This document shows, piece by piece, positions 21,165-30,596 of a DNA stretch of 64,000 bases; within the stretch, counting starts at the first letter, position 1; the number at the start of each line of letters is the position of its first letter. This stretch comes from Rahnella inusitata. Its GTDB lineage: Bacteria > Pseudomonadota > Gammaproteobacteria > Enterobacterales > Enterobacteriaceae. The stretch is taken from assembly GCF_003263515.1 (NCBI RefSeq), contig NZ_JYDE01000006.1, positions 124,001 through 188,000 on the forward strand, in the 5' to 3' direction. The position numbers and the translations under genes were made by a program. The notes beneath the pieces were generated by a model. That model was given only the letters and a program-made list of their open reading frames with translations. It had not been told where the DNA came from and ran no database searches.

Positions 21165-22091
21165 GTGAAAACGGCTCGCAATAAGATGAAAAAAACGACC
21201 TCTGTATTGATGTCGTTAATGTTGGTCGCTGGTTTAAGCGGCAACGCAATGGCTGCGCCTGCGACGCCGGCGGCGAATGCCGTCACTTCTGAAACCAGGC
21301 AACCAGCACCTGCTGCGACTGACGCTACGCCAGCGCCTGTCATGCAATCTTCGCAGACTGAAGCTCCCGTCATTCCAACCGATTTGTCCGTATTAGGCAT
21401 GTACCACCATGCTGACGTGGTGGTGAAAACCGTCATGATTGGCCTGCTGCTGGCGTCAGTGGTTACCTGGGCATTGCTGTTCAGCAAAGGCTCTGAAGTG
21501 TTTACCGCCAAACGCCGTATGCGCCGCGAATTTGACGCACTGTCTTCCGTGCGTACGCTGGATGAAGCCGCTGAGCAGGCTGAAAGCTTCGCCGCCAGCA
21601 GCACCAGCGCGCAGATGATCCGCGATGCACAGAATGAGCTCGAGCTGTCTGCCGGTTCTACCGACAACAACGGCATTAAAGAACGTACCAGCTTCCGCCT
21701 TGAGCGCCGTGTCGGCGCTGCTGGCCGTCACATGGGCCGCGGCAATGGTATTCTGGCCACTATCGGCGCGATATCGCCGTTCGTCGGCCTGTTCGGTACT
21801 GTCTGGGGCATCATGAACAGCTTCATCGGTATCGCGCAAACCCAGACCACTAACCTGGCCGTGGTTGCGCCGGGTATCGCAGAAGCACTGCTGGCAACAG
21901 CTGTGGGTCTGGTGGCCGCAATTCCTGCCGTGGTTATCTATAACATTTTCGCCCGTACCATCACGTCTTACCGCCATCAGGTAGGCGACGTGGCGGCGCA
22001 GATTATCCTGTTACAGGGCCGTGATTTGGATTTGGCTGCCAGCGAAGGCGATGCGCCGCGCGGTCAGACAGGTCAGTTACGCGTAGGATAA
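21165..22091 (+). CDS. exbB: ExbB, energy-transducing proton channel subunit with long N-terminal extension
   Basis: ExbB forms the pentameric inner-membrane channel that with ExbD powers TonB-dependent uptake of siderophores and haem. This copy has 308 residues against 244 in E. coli. The extra part is a cleavable-looking signal (residues 1-30, ending NAMA) and a Pro/Ala/Thr-rich stretch to about residue 70. The canonical core then starts, with TolQ/ExbB motifs ISPFVGLFGTVWGIMNSF and the AVVAPGIAEALLATAVGLVAAIPAVV region (divided here only by position, about 197-265). The start is GTG with GGAGG 6 bases upstream. Serratia ExbB has the same kind of extension. Confidence 0.95.
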   Translation: MKTARNKMKKTTSVLMSLMLVAGLSGNAMAAPATPAANAVTSETRQPAPAATDATPAPVMQSSQTEAPVIPTDLSVLGMYHHADVVVKTVMIGLLLASVVTWALLFSKGSEVFTAKRRMRREFDALSSVRTLDEAAEQAESFAASSTSAQMIRDAQNELELSAGSTDNNGIKERTSFRLERRVGAAGRHMGRGNGILATIGAISPFVGLFGTVWGIMNSFIGIAQTQTTNLAVVAPGIAEALLATAVGLVAAIPAVVIYNIFARTITSYRHQVGDVAAQIILLQGRDLDLAASEGDAPRGQTGQLRVG

Positions 22092-22100
22092 GAACAGATT

Positions 22101-22535
22101 ATGGCTATTCGGTTAAACGACGATATCGACGAAAGCGGTGAAATGCATGACATCAACGTCACGCCTTTTATCGACGTCATGCTGGTACTGCTGATCATCT
22201 TCATGGTTGCCGCGCCGCTGGCCACCGTAGATGTCCGGGTAGATTTACCGGCTTCGACGGCCAAAGCGCAGCCCCGTCCGGAAAAACCCATCTTCCTGAC
22301 GGTGAAATCAGACAAGCAATTGTTCCTTGGCGACATCGCGGTCAACAGCGACAACCTGACGGCCATGCTGGATCAGCGTACTCAGGGCAACAAACAGAGT
22401 ACGATTTTCTTCCGTGCAGATAAGACGGTGGATTATGAAACGCTGATGAACGTCATGGATAACCTGCGTAAAGCCGGTTACCTGAAAGTCGGGCTGGTCG
22501 GCGCTGAACAAACCGGCGCAGCCGCCGCGAAGTAA
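22101..22535 (+). CDS. exbD: ExbD, energy-transducing proton channel subunit
   Basis: ExbD is the partner of ExbB and carries the essential membrane aspartate. The 144-residue protein has one transmembrane helix with Asp25 (TPFIDVMLVLLIIFMV), followed by a periplasmic domain. It starts 9 bases after the exbB stop, so the two are co-transcribed from the Fur-controlled promoter. Length and motif match E. coli ExbD. A terminator follows 28 bases after the stop. Confidence 0.97.
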   Translation: MAIRLNDDIDESGEMHDINVTPFIDVMLVLLIIFMVAAPLATVDVRVDLPASTAKAQPRPEKPIFLTVKSDKQLFLGDIAVNSDNLTAMLDQRTQGNKQSTIFFRADKTVDYETLMNVMDNLRKAGYLKVGLVGAEQTGAAAAK

Positions 22536-22563
22536 GCGTCCATTTGTTCAGAAGTCCCTAAAG

Positions 22564-22591
22564 AAAAGGCCAGCGTTTGCTGGCCTTTTTT
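22564..22591. terminator. Bidirectional terminator between exbD and garD
   Basis: AAAA, an 8-bp stem GGCCAGCG/TGCTGGCC-type hairpin and a six-T run lie between the convergent exbD and garD stops. The stem is GGCCAGC/GCTGGCC with a GTTT loop. Confidence 0.88.
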
Positions 22592-22611
22592 GCGTTGTGG
22601 GAGACTGATAA

Positions 22612-24183
22612 TCAGGTCACCGGTGCCGGGTTAAACACTGCCAGCGCATTGTGAATGCCCCAGGTGTCTGACCAGGTTTTCTTGCGGCCACTGGCGATAT
22701 CGAGGATGAAGTGGAACAGCTCCCAGCCGACGTCTTCGATAGTTGCATCGCCCGTTGCAATGGTACCGGCGTTGATGTCCATCAGGTCATGCCAGCGGTT
22801 AGCCAGTGTGGTGCGGGTCGCCATTTTGATTACCGGTACGGCCAGCAGGCCATAAGGCGTACCGCGTCCGGTGGTAAAGACCTGAACGGTGATACCTGAA
22901 GCCAGTTGCTGCGTGCCGCAGACAAAATCACTGGCGGGCGTTGCGGCGAAGATCAGCCCCTTTTTGGTCGGACGCTGTCCCGGTGACAACACTTCAGAAA
23001 TCGCGCTGGTGCCGGATTTCGCAATCGATCCAAGCGCTTTTTCGACCACGTTCGCCAGTCCGCCTTTCTTGTTGCCAGGAGACGGGTTGGCGCTGCGGTC
23101 GGTTTGCCCGAGCGACAGATAATTATCATACCAGGCCATCTCTTCCAGCAGGCGTTTGCCGACGCTGACATCCGCAGCACGCGGGGTGAGCAGATGGATT
23201 GCGTCGCGTACTTCGGTCACTTCGGAGAACATCACCGTGCCACCGCAGCGCACCAGCAGATCCGAGGCGAAGCCGACCGCCGGGTTGGCGGTCACGCCGG
23301 AGAAAGCATCGCTGCCGCCACACTGCATACCGACCACCAGATCTGACGCTGGACAGGTTTCACGCTGACGGCGGTTCAGGCGCTCGAGATGGAACTGTGC
23401 CACGGTGAGAATATCGTCCACCATCGACTGGAAACCGACGTGCTGTTCATCCTGCAAACGGACGATGTGAGTGTCGTCGAGCGAAATGGCCTGCACGTCG
23501 GGTGTGCCTTCCAGCAGACGTTCCGGCTGTAGTTTCTCGCAGCCCAAACCGACCACCATGACTTCACCGCCAAAGTTCGGGTTGAGCGCCAGATTGTGGA
23601 TGGTGCGGATTGGCACGACCGCTGCCGGTGCGTTGATAGCCACTCCGCAGCCGTACAAATGGTTCAGCGCGACGACGCCATCCACGTTGGGAAATTTCGG
23701 CAGTAAATCACGCTCGATAATTTTCACCACGTAATCAACCACGCCCGCTACACAATGCACGCTGGTGGTAATGCCGAGCAGGTTTTTGGTGCCCACGCTG
23801 CCGTCTTCGTTGCGATAGCCTTCAAACGTGTAGCCCTCAAGCTTCGGTAAGGCCGGGGGAACGCGTGTCGCCAGCGGCAGGCTGGCGAGCTCCGGTGCAA
23901 CGGGCAATTCGACCAGCGATTCGTCAATCCAGCTGCCTTGCGGGATTTCCCTCACGGCATAACCGATCACTTCGCCATAACGAATGATATCGCCGCCTTT
24001 GGCAATCGGTTCTAAAGCCACTTTATGACCTTGCGGAATATGCTCAATTAATTCCAGACCATTTGAAAATCGGGTGCCGGCTTTTAAACCGTTATCGTTC
24101 ACAATAATGGCAACGTTATCGCTTTCATGAACTTTAATGAAAAGTGCGTCTGTTGCATGCTCTTTATCTTTATTACGTGACAT
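22612..24183 (-). CDS. garD: Galactarate dehydratase
   Basis: GarD removes water from galactarate to give 5-keto-4-deoxy-D-glucarate, the entry step of the pathway. The 523-residue length equals that of E. coli GarD. An N-terminal SAF-type domain (residues 1-100) is followed by the large UxaA-family domain. That domain contains [26 protein letters not shown] and the [18 protein letters not shown] motif near residue 305, supplying metal-binding Cys and His. The gene is divergent from garPLRK across a 538-base control region. GGAG precedes the ATG by 7 bases. Confidence 0.96.
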   Translation of the reverse strand: MSRNKDKEHATDALFIKVHESDNVAIIVNDNGLKAGTRFSNGLELIEHIPQGHKVALEPIAKGGDIIRYGEVIGYAVREIPQGSWIDESLVELPVAPELASLPLATRVPPALPKLEGYTFEGYRNEDGSVGTKNLLGITTSVHCVAGVVDYVVKIIERDLLPKFPNVDGVVALNHLYGCGVAINAPAAVVPIRTIHNLALNPNFGGEVMVVGLGCEKLQPERLLEGTPDVQAISLDDTHIVRLQDEQHVGFQSMVDDILTVAQFHLERLNRRQRETCPASDLVVGMQCGGSDAFSGVTANPAVGFASDLLVRCGGTVMFSEVTEVRDAIHLLTPRAADVSVGKRLLEEMAWYDNYLSLGQTDRSANPSPGNKKGGLANVVEKALGSIAKSGTSAISEVLSPGQRPTKKGLIFAATPASDFVCGTQQLASGITVQVFTTGRGTPYGLLAVPVIKMATRTTLANRWHDLMDINAGTIATGDATIEDVGWELFHFILDIASGRKKTWSDTWGIHNALAVFNPAPVT

Positions 24184-24360
24184 AACTGTCTCCGCGTTTA
24201 TTAAACATCCCGAAAAAAGATCCTTCGGTTAATTCTCTGAAGTGGTCGCGTACAAATGTTAACGTTTTGTCTTTCCGGCATTACAGGGTATGCCCCCATT
24301 ATAAAGCAGCTGTCCGGGAACCTCATTGTGCAACTGACCAGCTTTTCGCCCGCGGAACGT

Positions 24361-24386
24361 CATTCTGTGTGGCAGGTGACAGAATG
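24361..24386. promoter_or_regulatory. Dyad in the gar control region, candidate activator site
   Basis: CATTCTGT and ACAGAATG form perfect 8-bp arms around a 10-base spacer. The symmetry and place, about 80 bases upstream of the garD -10, suit a dimeric regulator such as CdaR. I cannot confirm the CdaR consensus from memory. Confidence 0.45.
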
Positions 24387-24388
24387 GA

Positions 24389-24404
24389 TGTGACGGATAT
24401 CACC
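24389..24404. promoter_or_regulatory. Candidate CRP site in the gar control region
   Basis: TGTGA-N6-TCACC differs from the CRP consensus TGTGA-N6-TCACA at one base. It stands 3 bases from the dyad at 24361-24386, so the two factors would bind side by side. Confidence 0.55.
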
Positions 24405-24721
24405 CTTTGTTTTGCAGGCCTTCAGAACCCGTGTGAACTGTGATTATCCTCCCACCACGATGTGTGGATGCAAAAGAATAGTCGTCATCGTACGGCGTAT
24501 TCTTGGGCGAATGCACAGTGTTATTTCCGCCCTCATTTTTTATACTGTGTTTGCCCTCTGAAGGTCGCGTTGAAAGCAATACAGGTAAATTTCAGGCATG
24601 GATAAATCACGACGAAATGCCTGTCTCATATAAAGGAAGCCAGCAGGCGAAGCGAAAAAAGTTATTTCGATAACCGTTATTTCCCTGCGAATTATTCCGT
24701 ACTAGTAAAATGAGGGTCACC

Positions 24722-26068
24722 ATGAGCGTTCATTCCCAGTCCCGAGTACTGGCGCAAAGTAAGACGCGAACACATATTCGCTATTATATTTTGCTGATTA
24801 TCTTTCTTATCACGGCGGTAAATTATGCCGACCGTGCAACGCTTTCCATTGCCGGTACCGAGGTCGCGCGTGAGCTGGGCCTGGATGCCGCTGATATGGG
24901 GCAAATCTTCGCCGCGTTCGGCTGGGCTTATCTCATCATGCAACTGCCAGGTGGCTGGCTGCTGGACCGTTTCGGTTCCAAAAAAGTCTACTCCTACAGC
25001 CTGTTTTTCTGGTCACTGTTCACGCTGTTGCAGGGGTTTGTCGGCTGGTTCCCGCTGGCATACGGAGCGCTTACGCTGTTCATTCTGCGTTTTATGTTGG
25101 GTTTCTCTGAAGCACCTTCCTTCCCGGCCAACGCCCGCATCGTGGCCGCCTGGTTCCCGACCAAAGAGCGCGGCACCGCCTCGGCGATTTTTAACTCTGC
25201 ACAATATTTCTCGCTCGCGTTGTTCTCACCGCTGCTCGGCTGGCTGACCTACGCCTGGGGCTGGGAACATGTCTTCATCGTGATGGGTGTGCTCGGTTTT
25301 GTGCTAACGCTGGTGTGGATCAAGTTCATCCACAACCCGCCGGAACATCCGGGAATTTCTAAAAGCGAGCTGGAATTTCTGAAAGACGGCGGCGCTGTAG
25401 TCGATATTGACCACAAGAAAACCGACGGCACGCAAGGTGGCCCAAAATGGAGTTACGTCCGCCAGATGCTGAGCAACCGCATGATGTTGGGGATCTTCTT
25501 CGGTCAGTACTTCATTAATAGTATTACGTGGTTCTTCCTGACCTGGTTCCCAATTTATCTGGTTCAGGAAAAGGGGATGTCTATTCTTAAAGTCGGGATG
25601 ATTGCAGCAATTCCCGCGCTGTGCGGCTTTGCCGGTGGCGTGCTGGGCGGCGTGTTCTCCGATTATCTGCTCAAACGCGGTTTCTCACTGACCGTGGCGC
25701 GCAAAATTCCCATTGTCCTGGGCATGCTCTTAGCCACCAGCATCATTTTATGTAATTACACGGATAACAACGCACTGGTGGTGACCCTGATGGCACTTGC
25801 GTTCTTCGGTAAAGGCTTTGGTGCGCTGGGCTGGCCGGTGATTGCCGATACCGCGCCGAAAGAAGTCATCGGGCTGTGCGGCGGCATCTTCAACGTCTTT
25901 GGCAACGTGGCTTCTATCGTCACGCCGCTGGTAATCGGTTACATCGTCAAAGGTCTGCATTCTTTCAATATGGCCCTGATTTTCGTCGGTTGCTCTGCGC
26001 TGATGGCGATGCTGTGTTACCTGCTGGTTGTCGGTGAGATCAAACGTCTCGAACTTAAGAAAAGCTAA
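24722..26068 (+). CDS. garP: Galactarate/glucarate MFS transporter
   Basis: GarP is a 12-helix major-facilitator symporter of the anion:cation family that imports galactarate or glucarate. The 448-residue length is close to E. coli GarP. The first helix region reads NYADRATLSIAG, and the loop 2-3 signature is GWLLDRFGSKKVY. The start ATG has GAGGG 5 bases upstream; an ATG four codons earlier is rejected because it overlaps that ribosome site. It heads the operon garP-garL-garR-garK, in the E. coli order. Confidence 0.93.
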   Translation: MSVHSQSRVLAQSKTRTHIRYYILLIIFLITAVNYADRATLSIAGTEVARELGLDAADMGQIFAAFGWAYLIMQLPGGWLLDRFGSKKVYSYSLFFWSLFTLLQGFVGWFPLAYGALTLFILRFMLGFSEAPSFPANARIVAAWFPTKERGTASAIFNSAQYFSLALFSPLLGWLTYAWGWEHVFIVMGVLGFVLTLVWIKFIHNPPEHPGISKSELEFLKDGGAVVDIDHKKTDGTQGGPKWSYVRQMLSNRMMLGIFFGQYFINSITWFFLTWFPIYLVQEKGMSILKVGMIAAIPALCGFAGGVLGGVFSDYLLKRGFSLTVARKIPIVLGMLLATSIILCNYTDNNALVVTLMALAFFGKGFGALGWPVIADTAPKEVIGLCGGIFNVFGNVASIVTPLVIGYIVKGLHSFNMALIFVGCSALMAMLCYLLVVGEIKRLELKKS

Positions 26069-26122
26069 TTTACGATGGCGGGCTGACGGAAATTCCGCGC
26101 CCGCCCTATAACGAGGTCATCT

Positions 26123-26893
26123 ATGAGTAATCCAATGATTCCAAACCGGTTCCGTCAGGATTTATTGCAAGGTAAAACGCTGATCGGCTGTTGGGCCGCC
26201 TTGTGCAACCCGATTGCCACGGAAGTCCTGGGGGTCGCAGGTTTTGACTGGCTGCTGCTTGACGGCGAACACGCACCGAATGACATCAGCACCTTTGTGC
26301 CGCAGCTGATGGCGCTGAAAGGCAGCAAAAGCGCGCCGGTTGTACGTCCGCCTTTCAATGAGCCGGTGGTGATTAAACGTCTGCTGGATATTGGTTTTTA
26401 CAACTTCCTCATTCCTTTCGTGGAAACGCAGGAGCAGGCCGAGCGCGCCGTGGCGTCTACTCGTTATCCGCCAGCAGGGATCCGTGGCGTATCCGTTTCC
26501 CATCGCAGCAATATGTTTGGCACCGTGGCGGATTACTTCACCAGCATCAACGACAACATCACGGTGATGGTGCAAATCGAGAGCCAGCAGGGCGTCGATA
26601 ACCTTGATGCGATTGCCGCCACCGACGGCATCGACGGCATTTTTGTCGGCCCAAGCGATCTGGCCGCAGGCATGGGACATCTCGGCAACGCCGGACACCC
26701 GCAAGTGCAGGCGGCCATCCGCCACATCTTCGACCGTGCAAAAGCGCACGGAAAATCCAGCGGCATTCTGGCACCGGTTGAAGCCGATGCACGCCGTTAT
26801 ATGGAATGGGGCGCGACCTTTGTGGCCGTTGGTAGTGATTTAGGCATTTATCGCGCAGGTACGCAGGCGCTGTGTGATCGCTTCACCAAGTGA
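26123..26893 (+). CDS. garL: 2-dehydro-3-deoxyglucarate aldolase
   Basis: GarL splits 5-keto-4-deoxyglucarate into pyruvate and tartronate semialdehyde. The 256-residue protein is a class II HpcH/HpaI-family aldolase. The catalytic His is in [11 protein letters not shown] near residue 50. The metal ligands Glu (QIESQQG, near 153) and Asp ([12 protein letters not shown], near 179) are in place. GAGG precedes the ATG. garR follows after 32 bases. Confidence 0.96.
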   Translation: MSNPMIPNRFRQDLLQGKTLIGCWAALCNPIATEVLGVAGFDWLLLDGEHAPNDISTFVPQLMALKGSKSAPVVRPPFNEPVVIKRLLDIGFYNFLIPFVETQEQAERAVASTRYPPAGIRGVSVSHRSNMFGTVADYFTSINDNITVMVQIESQQGVDNLDAIAATDGIDGIFVGPSDLAAGMGHLGNAGHPQVQAAIRHIFDRAKAHGKSSGILAPVEADARRYMEWGATFVAVGSDLGIYRAGTQALCDRFTK

Positions 26894-26925
26894 TCTCATC
26901 ACATCAATACTCTGAGGATATCCGA

Positions 26926-27810
26926 ATGAAAATTGGCTTTATTGGTTTAGGCATCATGGGCAAGCCTATGAGCAAAAACCTGCTCAAAGCAGGCTATGAA
27001 CTGGTGGTCATGGACCGCAATCTCGACACCGTGGGCGAAATTGTCGCGCTGGGCGCCACCGCTGCCGACACGCCGAAAGCAGTCGCTGAACAGTCTGATG
27101 TAATCATTACCATGCTGCCTAACTCACCGCAGGTCAAAGACGTGGCGTTGGGTGAAAATGGCCTGATTGAAGGCGCGCGCCCCGGCACAATCTTTATCGA
27201 CATGAGTTCTATCGCACCGTTGGCCAGCCGCGAAATCAGCGAAGCGCTGGCGGCGAAGCAGATCGCCATGCTCGATGCGCCGGTCTCCGGTGGGGAGCCG
27301 AAAGCCATCGACGGCACCATGTCAGTGATGGTCGGCGGCGAGAAAGCCGTATTTGATAAATGCTATGAAATCATGAAGTCGATGGCCGGTTCCGTGGTGC
27401 ATACCGGCGATATCGGCGCGGGCAACGTCACCAAGCTGGCCAATCAGGTCATTGTGGCGCTGAACATTGCGGCGATGTCGGAAGCGCTGGTGCTGGCAAC
27501 CAAAGCAGGCGTAGATCCTAATCTTGTTTTCCAGGCGATCCGTGGCGGGCTGGCAGGCAGTACCGTGCTGGAAGCCAAAGCGCCGATGGTGATGGATCGC
27601 AACTTCAAACCTGGATTCCGTATTGATTTGCATATCAAAGATTTAGCCAATGCACTCGACACTTCCCACGGCGTGGGTGCGCAACTGCCTCTGACCTCGC
27701 TGGTCATGGAAATGATGCAGGCATTGAAAGCGGATGGTCACGGGCAATCTGACCACAGCGCCATTGCACGCTATTATGAAAACTTAGCGAAGGTTGAAGT
27801 TACCCGTTAG
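26926..27810 (+). CDS. garR: 2-hydroxy-3-oxopropionate (tartronate semialdehyde) reductase
   Basis: GarR reduces tartronate semialdehyde to D-glycerate with NAD(P)H. The 294-residue protein equals E. coli GarR in length. It opens with the Rossmann motif GFIGLGIMGKPM, carries the substrate loop DAPVSGGEPKA near residue 120 and the catalytic lysine in GNVTKLANQ near 170, as in beta-hydroxyacid dehydrogenases. I start it at MKIGFIG, with GAGGA 8 bases upstream; a longer reading into garL lacks homology. Confidence 0.96.
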   Translation: MKIGFIGLGIMGKPMSKNLLKAGYELVVMDRNLDTVGEIVALGATAADTPKAVAEQSDVIITMLPNSPQVKDVALGENGLIEGARPGTIFIDMSSIAPLASREISEALAAKQIAMLDAPVSGGEPKAIDGTMSVMVGGEKAVFDKCYEIMKSMAGSVVHTGDIGAGNVTKLANQVIVALNIAAMSEALVLATKAGVDPNLVFQAIRGGLAGSTVLEAKAPMVMDRNFKPGFRIDLHIKDLANALDTSHGVGAQLPLTSLVMEMMQALKADGHGQSDHSAIARYYENLAKVEVTR

Positions 27811-27931
27811 TCAGGGGGATCGCGCGGCCCGATGAGCAGTAAATCGCGTCGCGTAGCCCTTTTGGCAGAATGCAAAACTGACAGGACGCTTTTCCACAAC
27901 GGCGCGTGCAGTTTATGAAGGTAATGACTTT

Positions 27932-29071
27932 ATGAAAATAGTGATCGCACCGGATTCATACAAAGAAAGTTTGTCTGCATTGGATGTGGCGAAGGCCATC
28001 GAAAGCGGATTTCGTGAGATTTTCCCTGACGCGGAGTATATCAAACTGCCGGTGGCCGACGGCGGCGAAGGCACAGTGGAAGCGATGGTGGCCGCCACCG
28101 GCGGGCGCGTGGTGAAAGTCAAGGTTACCGGGCCGCTGGGCACCCCGCTCGAAGCCTTCTTCGGTCTTTCCGGCGATGAGAAAATCGCGTTCATCGAAAT
28201 GGCTGCCGCTAGCGGACTGGAAAGTGTGCCAGCGGCCCAGCGTAATCCGCTGAAAACCACCTCTTACGGCACGGGCGAGCTGATCCACTCCGCGCTCGAC
28301 CACGGCGTGAAACACTGCATCATCGGCATCGGCGGCAGTGCGACGAATGACGGCGGGGCTGGCATGATGCAGGCGCTGGGCGCGAAGCTGCTGACCAAAG
28401 AAGGCCAGTCCATCGGCCAGGGCGGCGGCGAGCTTGAGAAGCTGCATCGCATTGATATCAGCGGGCTGGATCCGCGAGTCAAAACATGCCGCTTCGAAGT
28501 GGCCTGCGACGTGACTAATCCGCTGACCGGAAAAGACGGCGCTTCCGCCATCTTCGGCCCGCAGAAAGGCGCCACGCCGGAGATGATTGAGCAGCTGGAC
28601 GGCTATCTGCATCATTACGCGAAAGTGATTAAACAGGATCTGGGCATCGACGTTGAGCATGTTCCTGGCGCAGGAGCCGCAGGGGGGATGGGCGCGGCGT
28701 TATACGGATTCTGCGGCGCGGAACTGCGTCAGGGCATCGAAATTGTCACCGATGCACTGGGGCTGGATGCGCTGGTCAAAGACGCGACGCTGGTGATCAC
28801 CGGAGAAGGGCGTATCGACAGTCAGAGCATCAACGGCAAAGTACCGATCGGCGTGGCGCGGGTCGCCAAGCGTTATAACAAACCGGTGATCGGTATTGCG
28901 GGCAGCCTGACTAAAGATGTCGATGTGGTTTACGCTCACGGGCTGGATGCCGTTTTCAGCGTGCTCTACAGCGTATGTACGTTGGACGATGCCCTGAAAA
29001 ATGCCGCAGATAATCTGCGTAAGTCAGCACGGAATATTGCCGCGACCATTAAGTTATCGCAAAAGCTCTGA
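27932..29071 (+). CDS. garK: Glycerate 2-kinase
   Basis: GarK phosphorylates D-glycerate to 2-phosphoglycerate, delivering it to glycolysis at the enolase step. The 379-residue protein is a glycerate kinase type 1 enzyme, starting MKIVIAPDSYKESLSA. The glycine-rich ADGGEGT (near residue 42) and GIGGSATNDGGAGM (near 133) motifs are typical. A 121-base gap separates it from garR, longer than between the other gar genes, so an extra promoter is possible. A terminator lies about 40 bases downstream. Confidence 0.95.
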   Translation: MKIVIAPDSYKESLSALDVAKAIESGFREIFPDAEYIKLPVADGGEGTVEAMVAATGGRVVKVKVTGPLGTPLEAFFGLSGDEKIAFIEMAAASGLESVPAAQRNPLKTTSYGTGELIHSALDHGVKHCIIGIGGSATNDGGAGMMQALGAKLLTKEGQSIGQGGGELEKLHRIDISGLDPRVKTCRFEVACDVTNPLTGKDGASAIFGPQKGATPEMIEQLDGYLHHYAKVIKQDLGIDVEHVPGAGAAGGMGAALYGFCGAELRQGIEIVTDALGLDALVKDATLVITGEGRIDSQSINGKVPIGVARVAKRYNKPVIGIAGSLTKDVDVVYAHGLDAVFSVLYSVCTLDDALKNAADNLRKSARNIAATIKLSQKL

Positions 29072-29110
29072 GAACGTATTAACGGAAAGAATCAGCAACA
29101 ATACGTCATT

Positions 29111-29148
29111 AAAAAACCGGTGTTCAGCCCCAGCCTGCACCGGTTTTT
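29111..29148 (+). terminator. Terminator after garK
   Basis: An A-run, stem ACCGGTG/CACCGGT with a 15-base loop, and five T residues end the gar operon. It separates garPLRK from the following PLP-enzyme gene. Confidence 0.8.
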
Positions 29149-29210
29149 GTATTTTATTCCCGGCGATTTTACGTTAGTTTTTAGAATCAAATCGCAACGG
29201 GAACCTCGCC

Positions 29211-30518
29211 ATGTCAGAGATTGATTTTTCGCAGCAGCCGGTCAATACACAAACCAAGGGATTAGGGCCAGTCAGCGCAGATGCGCGCATGGGTGATATC
29301 CGTCAGCAGGCCTGGAATATCCTGCGCGAGGACGTCAGCCTGCCGGTGGCGGTACTGCTTGAGGAGCGAATCGAACACAATCTTGCGTGGATGCGCGAAT
29401 TTATTCAGCGCTATCGGCTGAAACTCGCGCCGCATGGCAAAACGACCATGAGCCCGGAGTTGTACCAGATGCAGCTGGAGTTCGGCGCGTGGGGCATCAC
29501 ACTCGCGACCGCGCCGCAGGTCAATGTGGCGTTCCAGCACGGCGTGCGCAAAGTGATTATGGCGAACCAGCTGATCGGCAAAGGCAGCATGGCGATTATC
29601 GCCGGATTATTGCGTGAGGATCCTGATTTTGAATTTTCCTGCATTGTCGATTCCGCCGATAACGTTGATTCGCTCGGCCACTATTTTGCCAGCCAGCAAC
29701 TGACACTGCGCGTCATGTTCGAATACGGCATTCAGGGCGGTCGCACCGGTATCCGCACCGGCGAGCAGGAGGCGGAAGTGCTGGCGGCCGTGAAGCGCTG
29801 GCCGCAGTCGCTGGCGCTGGTGGGTATTGAGCTCTATGAGGGCGTCAGTAATGACGAAGCGGCGATCCGCGCCTTCCTGCGTCACGTTGTTGCGCGTACC
29901 GAAGCGCTGGCGCAGGCAGGTGAATTCTCTGAACCGCAGGTGATGCTGACCGGCGCAGGGTCTGCGTGGTTTGACGTGGTGGCCGAAGAGCTGACGCGTG
30001 AAGATCCCCATCTCGACAACGAAAAACGTTACCAGCTGGACGTTATTCTGCGCTCCGGCTGCTACGTTACGCACGATGTGGGTGCGTATCAGGCCGCGCT
30101 GGAGAGGATGCAAACCAGTAATCCGGTAGCGCGCGAAATGAACAGCAGCTTACAGCCCGCGCTGCAGGTCTGGGCGGCAGTGCAGTCCTTGCCCGAACCG
30201 GGGAGGGCGATCATTGCTTTCGGCAAGCGTGACGCCGGTTACGATGCCGGATACCCGAAAGCCGCCGGTCATTTCCGCCCGCGGAGTGCCACGCAGGCCG
30301 GCTATACCACGGTCGTCCCTGCCCCCGATGACTGGAAAGTTTATGCGATGATGGATCAGCATGCATTTATGTCAGTCCCGGAAAATGCCGATCTGAAAGT
30401 CGGTGACATGCTGGTGTTTGATATCTGCCATCCGTGTCTGACATTTGATAAATGGCGTCAGCTGCTGTTGGTGAACGAGCAATGGGATGTGACCGGAGCT
30501 GTCACGACCTGGTTTTAA
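29211..30518 (+). CDS. Fold-type III PLP enzyme, D-serine deaminase / D-threonine aldolase-like
   Basis: The 435-residue protein belongs to the family of metal-assisted PLP enzymes that includes eukaryotic D-serine dehydratase and D-threonine aldolase. The PLP lysine is Lys77 in KLAPHGKTTMSPEL, in the N-terminal alanine-racemase-like barrel. The C-terminal metal site is visible as FDICHPCLTFDKW near residue 400, giving the His and Cys ligands. Substrate is unknown; D-serine, D-threonine or 3-hydroxyaspartate are candidates. It has its own leader after the garK terminator and is followed by a terminator, so it looks monocistronic. It is not part of the E. coli gar locus. Confidence 0.85.
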   Translation: MSEIDFSQQPVNTQTKGLGPVSADARMGDIRQQAWNILREDVSLPVAVLLEERIEHNLAWMREFIQRYRLKLAPHGKTTMSPELYQMQLEFGAWGITLATAPQVNVAFQHGVRKVIMANQLIGKGSMAIIAGLLREDPDFEFSCIVDSADNVDSLGHYFASQQLTLRVMFEYGIQGGRTGIRTGEQEAEVLAAVKRWPQSLALVGIELYEGVSNDEAAIRAFLRHVVARTEALAQAGEFSEPQVMLTGAGSAWFDVVAEELTREDPHLDNEKRYQLDVILRSGCYVTHDVGAYQAALERMQTSNPVAREMNSSLQPALQVWAAVQSLPEPGRAIIAFGKRDAGYDAGYPKAAGHFRPRSATQAGYTTVVPAPDDWKVYAMMDQHAFMSVPENADLKVGDMLVFDICHPCLTFDKWRQLLLVNEQWDVTGAVTTWF

Positions 30519-30537
30519 CCGGCGTTCAACGCATAAA

Positions 30538-30569
30538 AACGCCCGGAATTAGCCGGGCGTTATGTTTTT
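30538..30569. terminator. Bidirectional terminator between the PLP-enzyme gene and barA
   Basis: A 9-bp perfect stem, AACGCCCGG/CCGGGCGTT, with a 6-base loop is flanked by an A-run on the left and ATGTTTTT on the right. It serves both convergent genes. Confidence 0.85.
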
Positions 30570-30596
30570 ACCTGAAACTCCTCACCCCGGCTCTTT

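Larger units (their letters stand above)
24184..24721. promoter_or_regulatory. Divergent control region of garD and garPLRK
   Basis: No gene is seen. For garD there is a perfect -10 (TATAAT on the minus strand, 24298-24303) with a poor -35. For garP there is a -10-like TATACT at 24541-24546, also with a poor -35, leaving a leader of about 170 bases. Weak -35 elements suggest dependence on activators. In E. coli these are CdaR (sugar diacids) and probably CRP. A dyad and a CRP-like site are listed separately. Confidence 0.6.
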
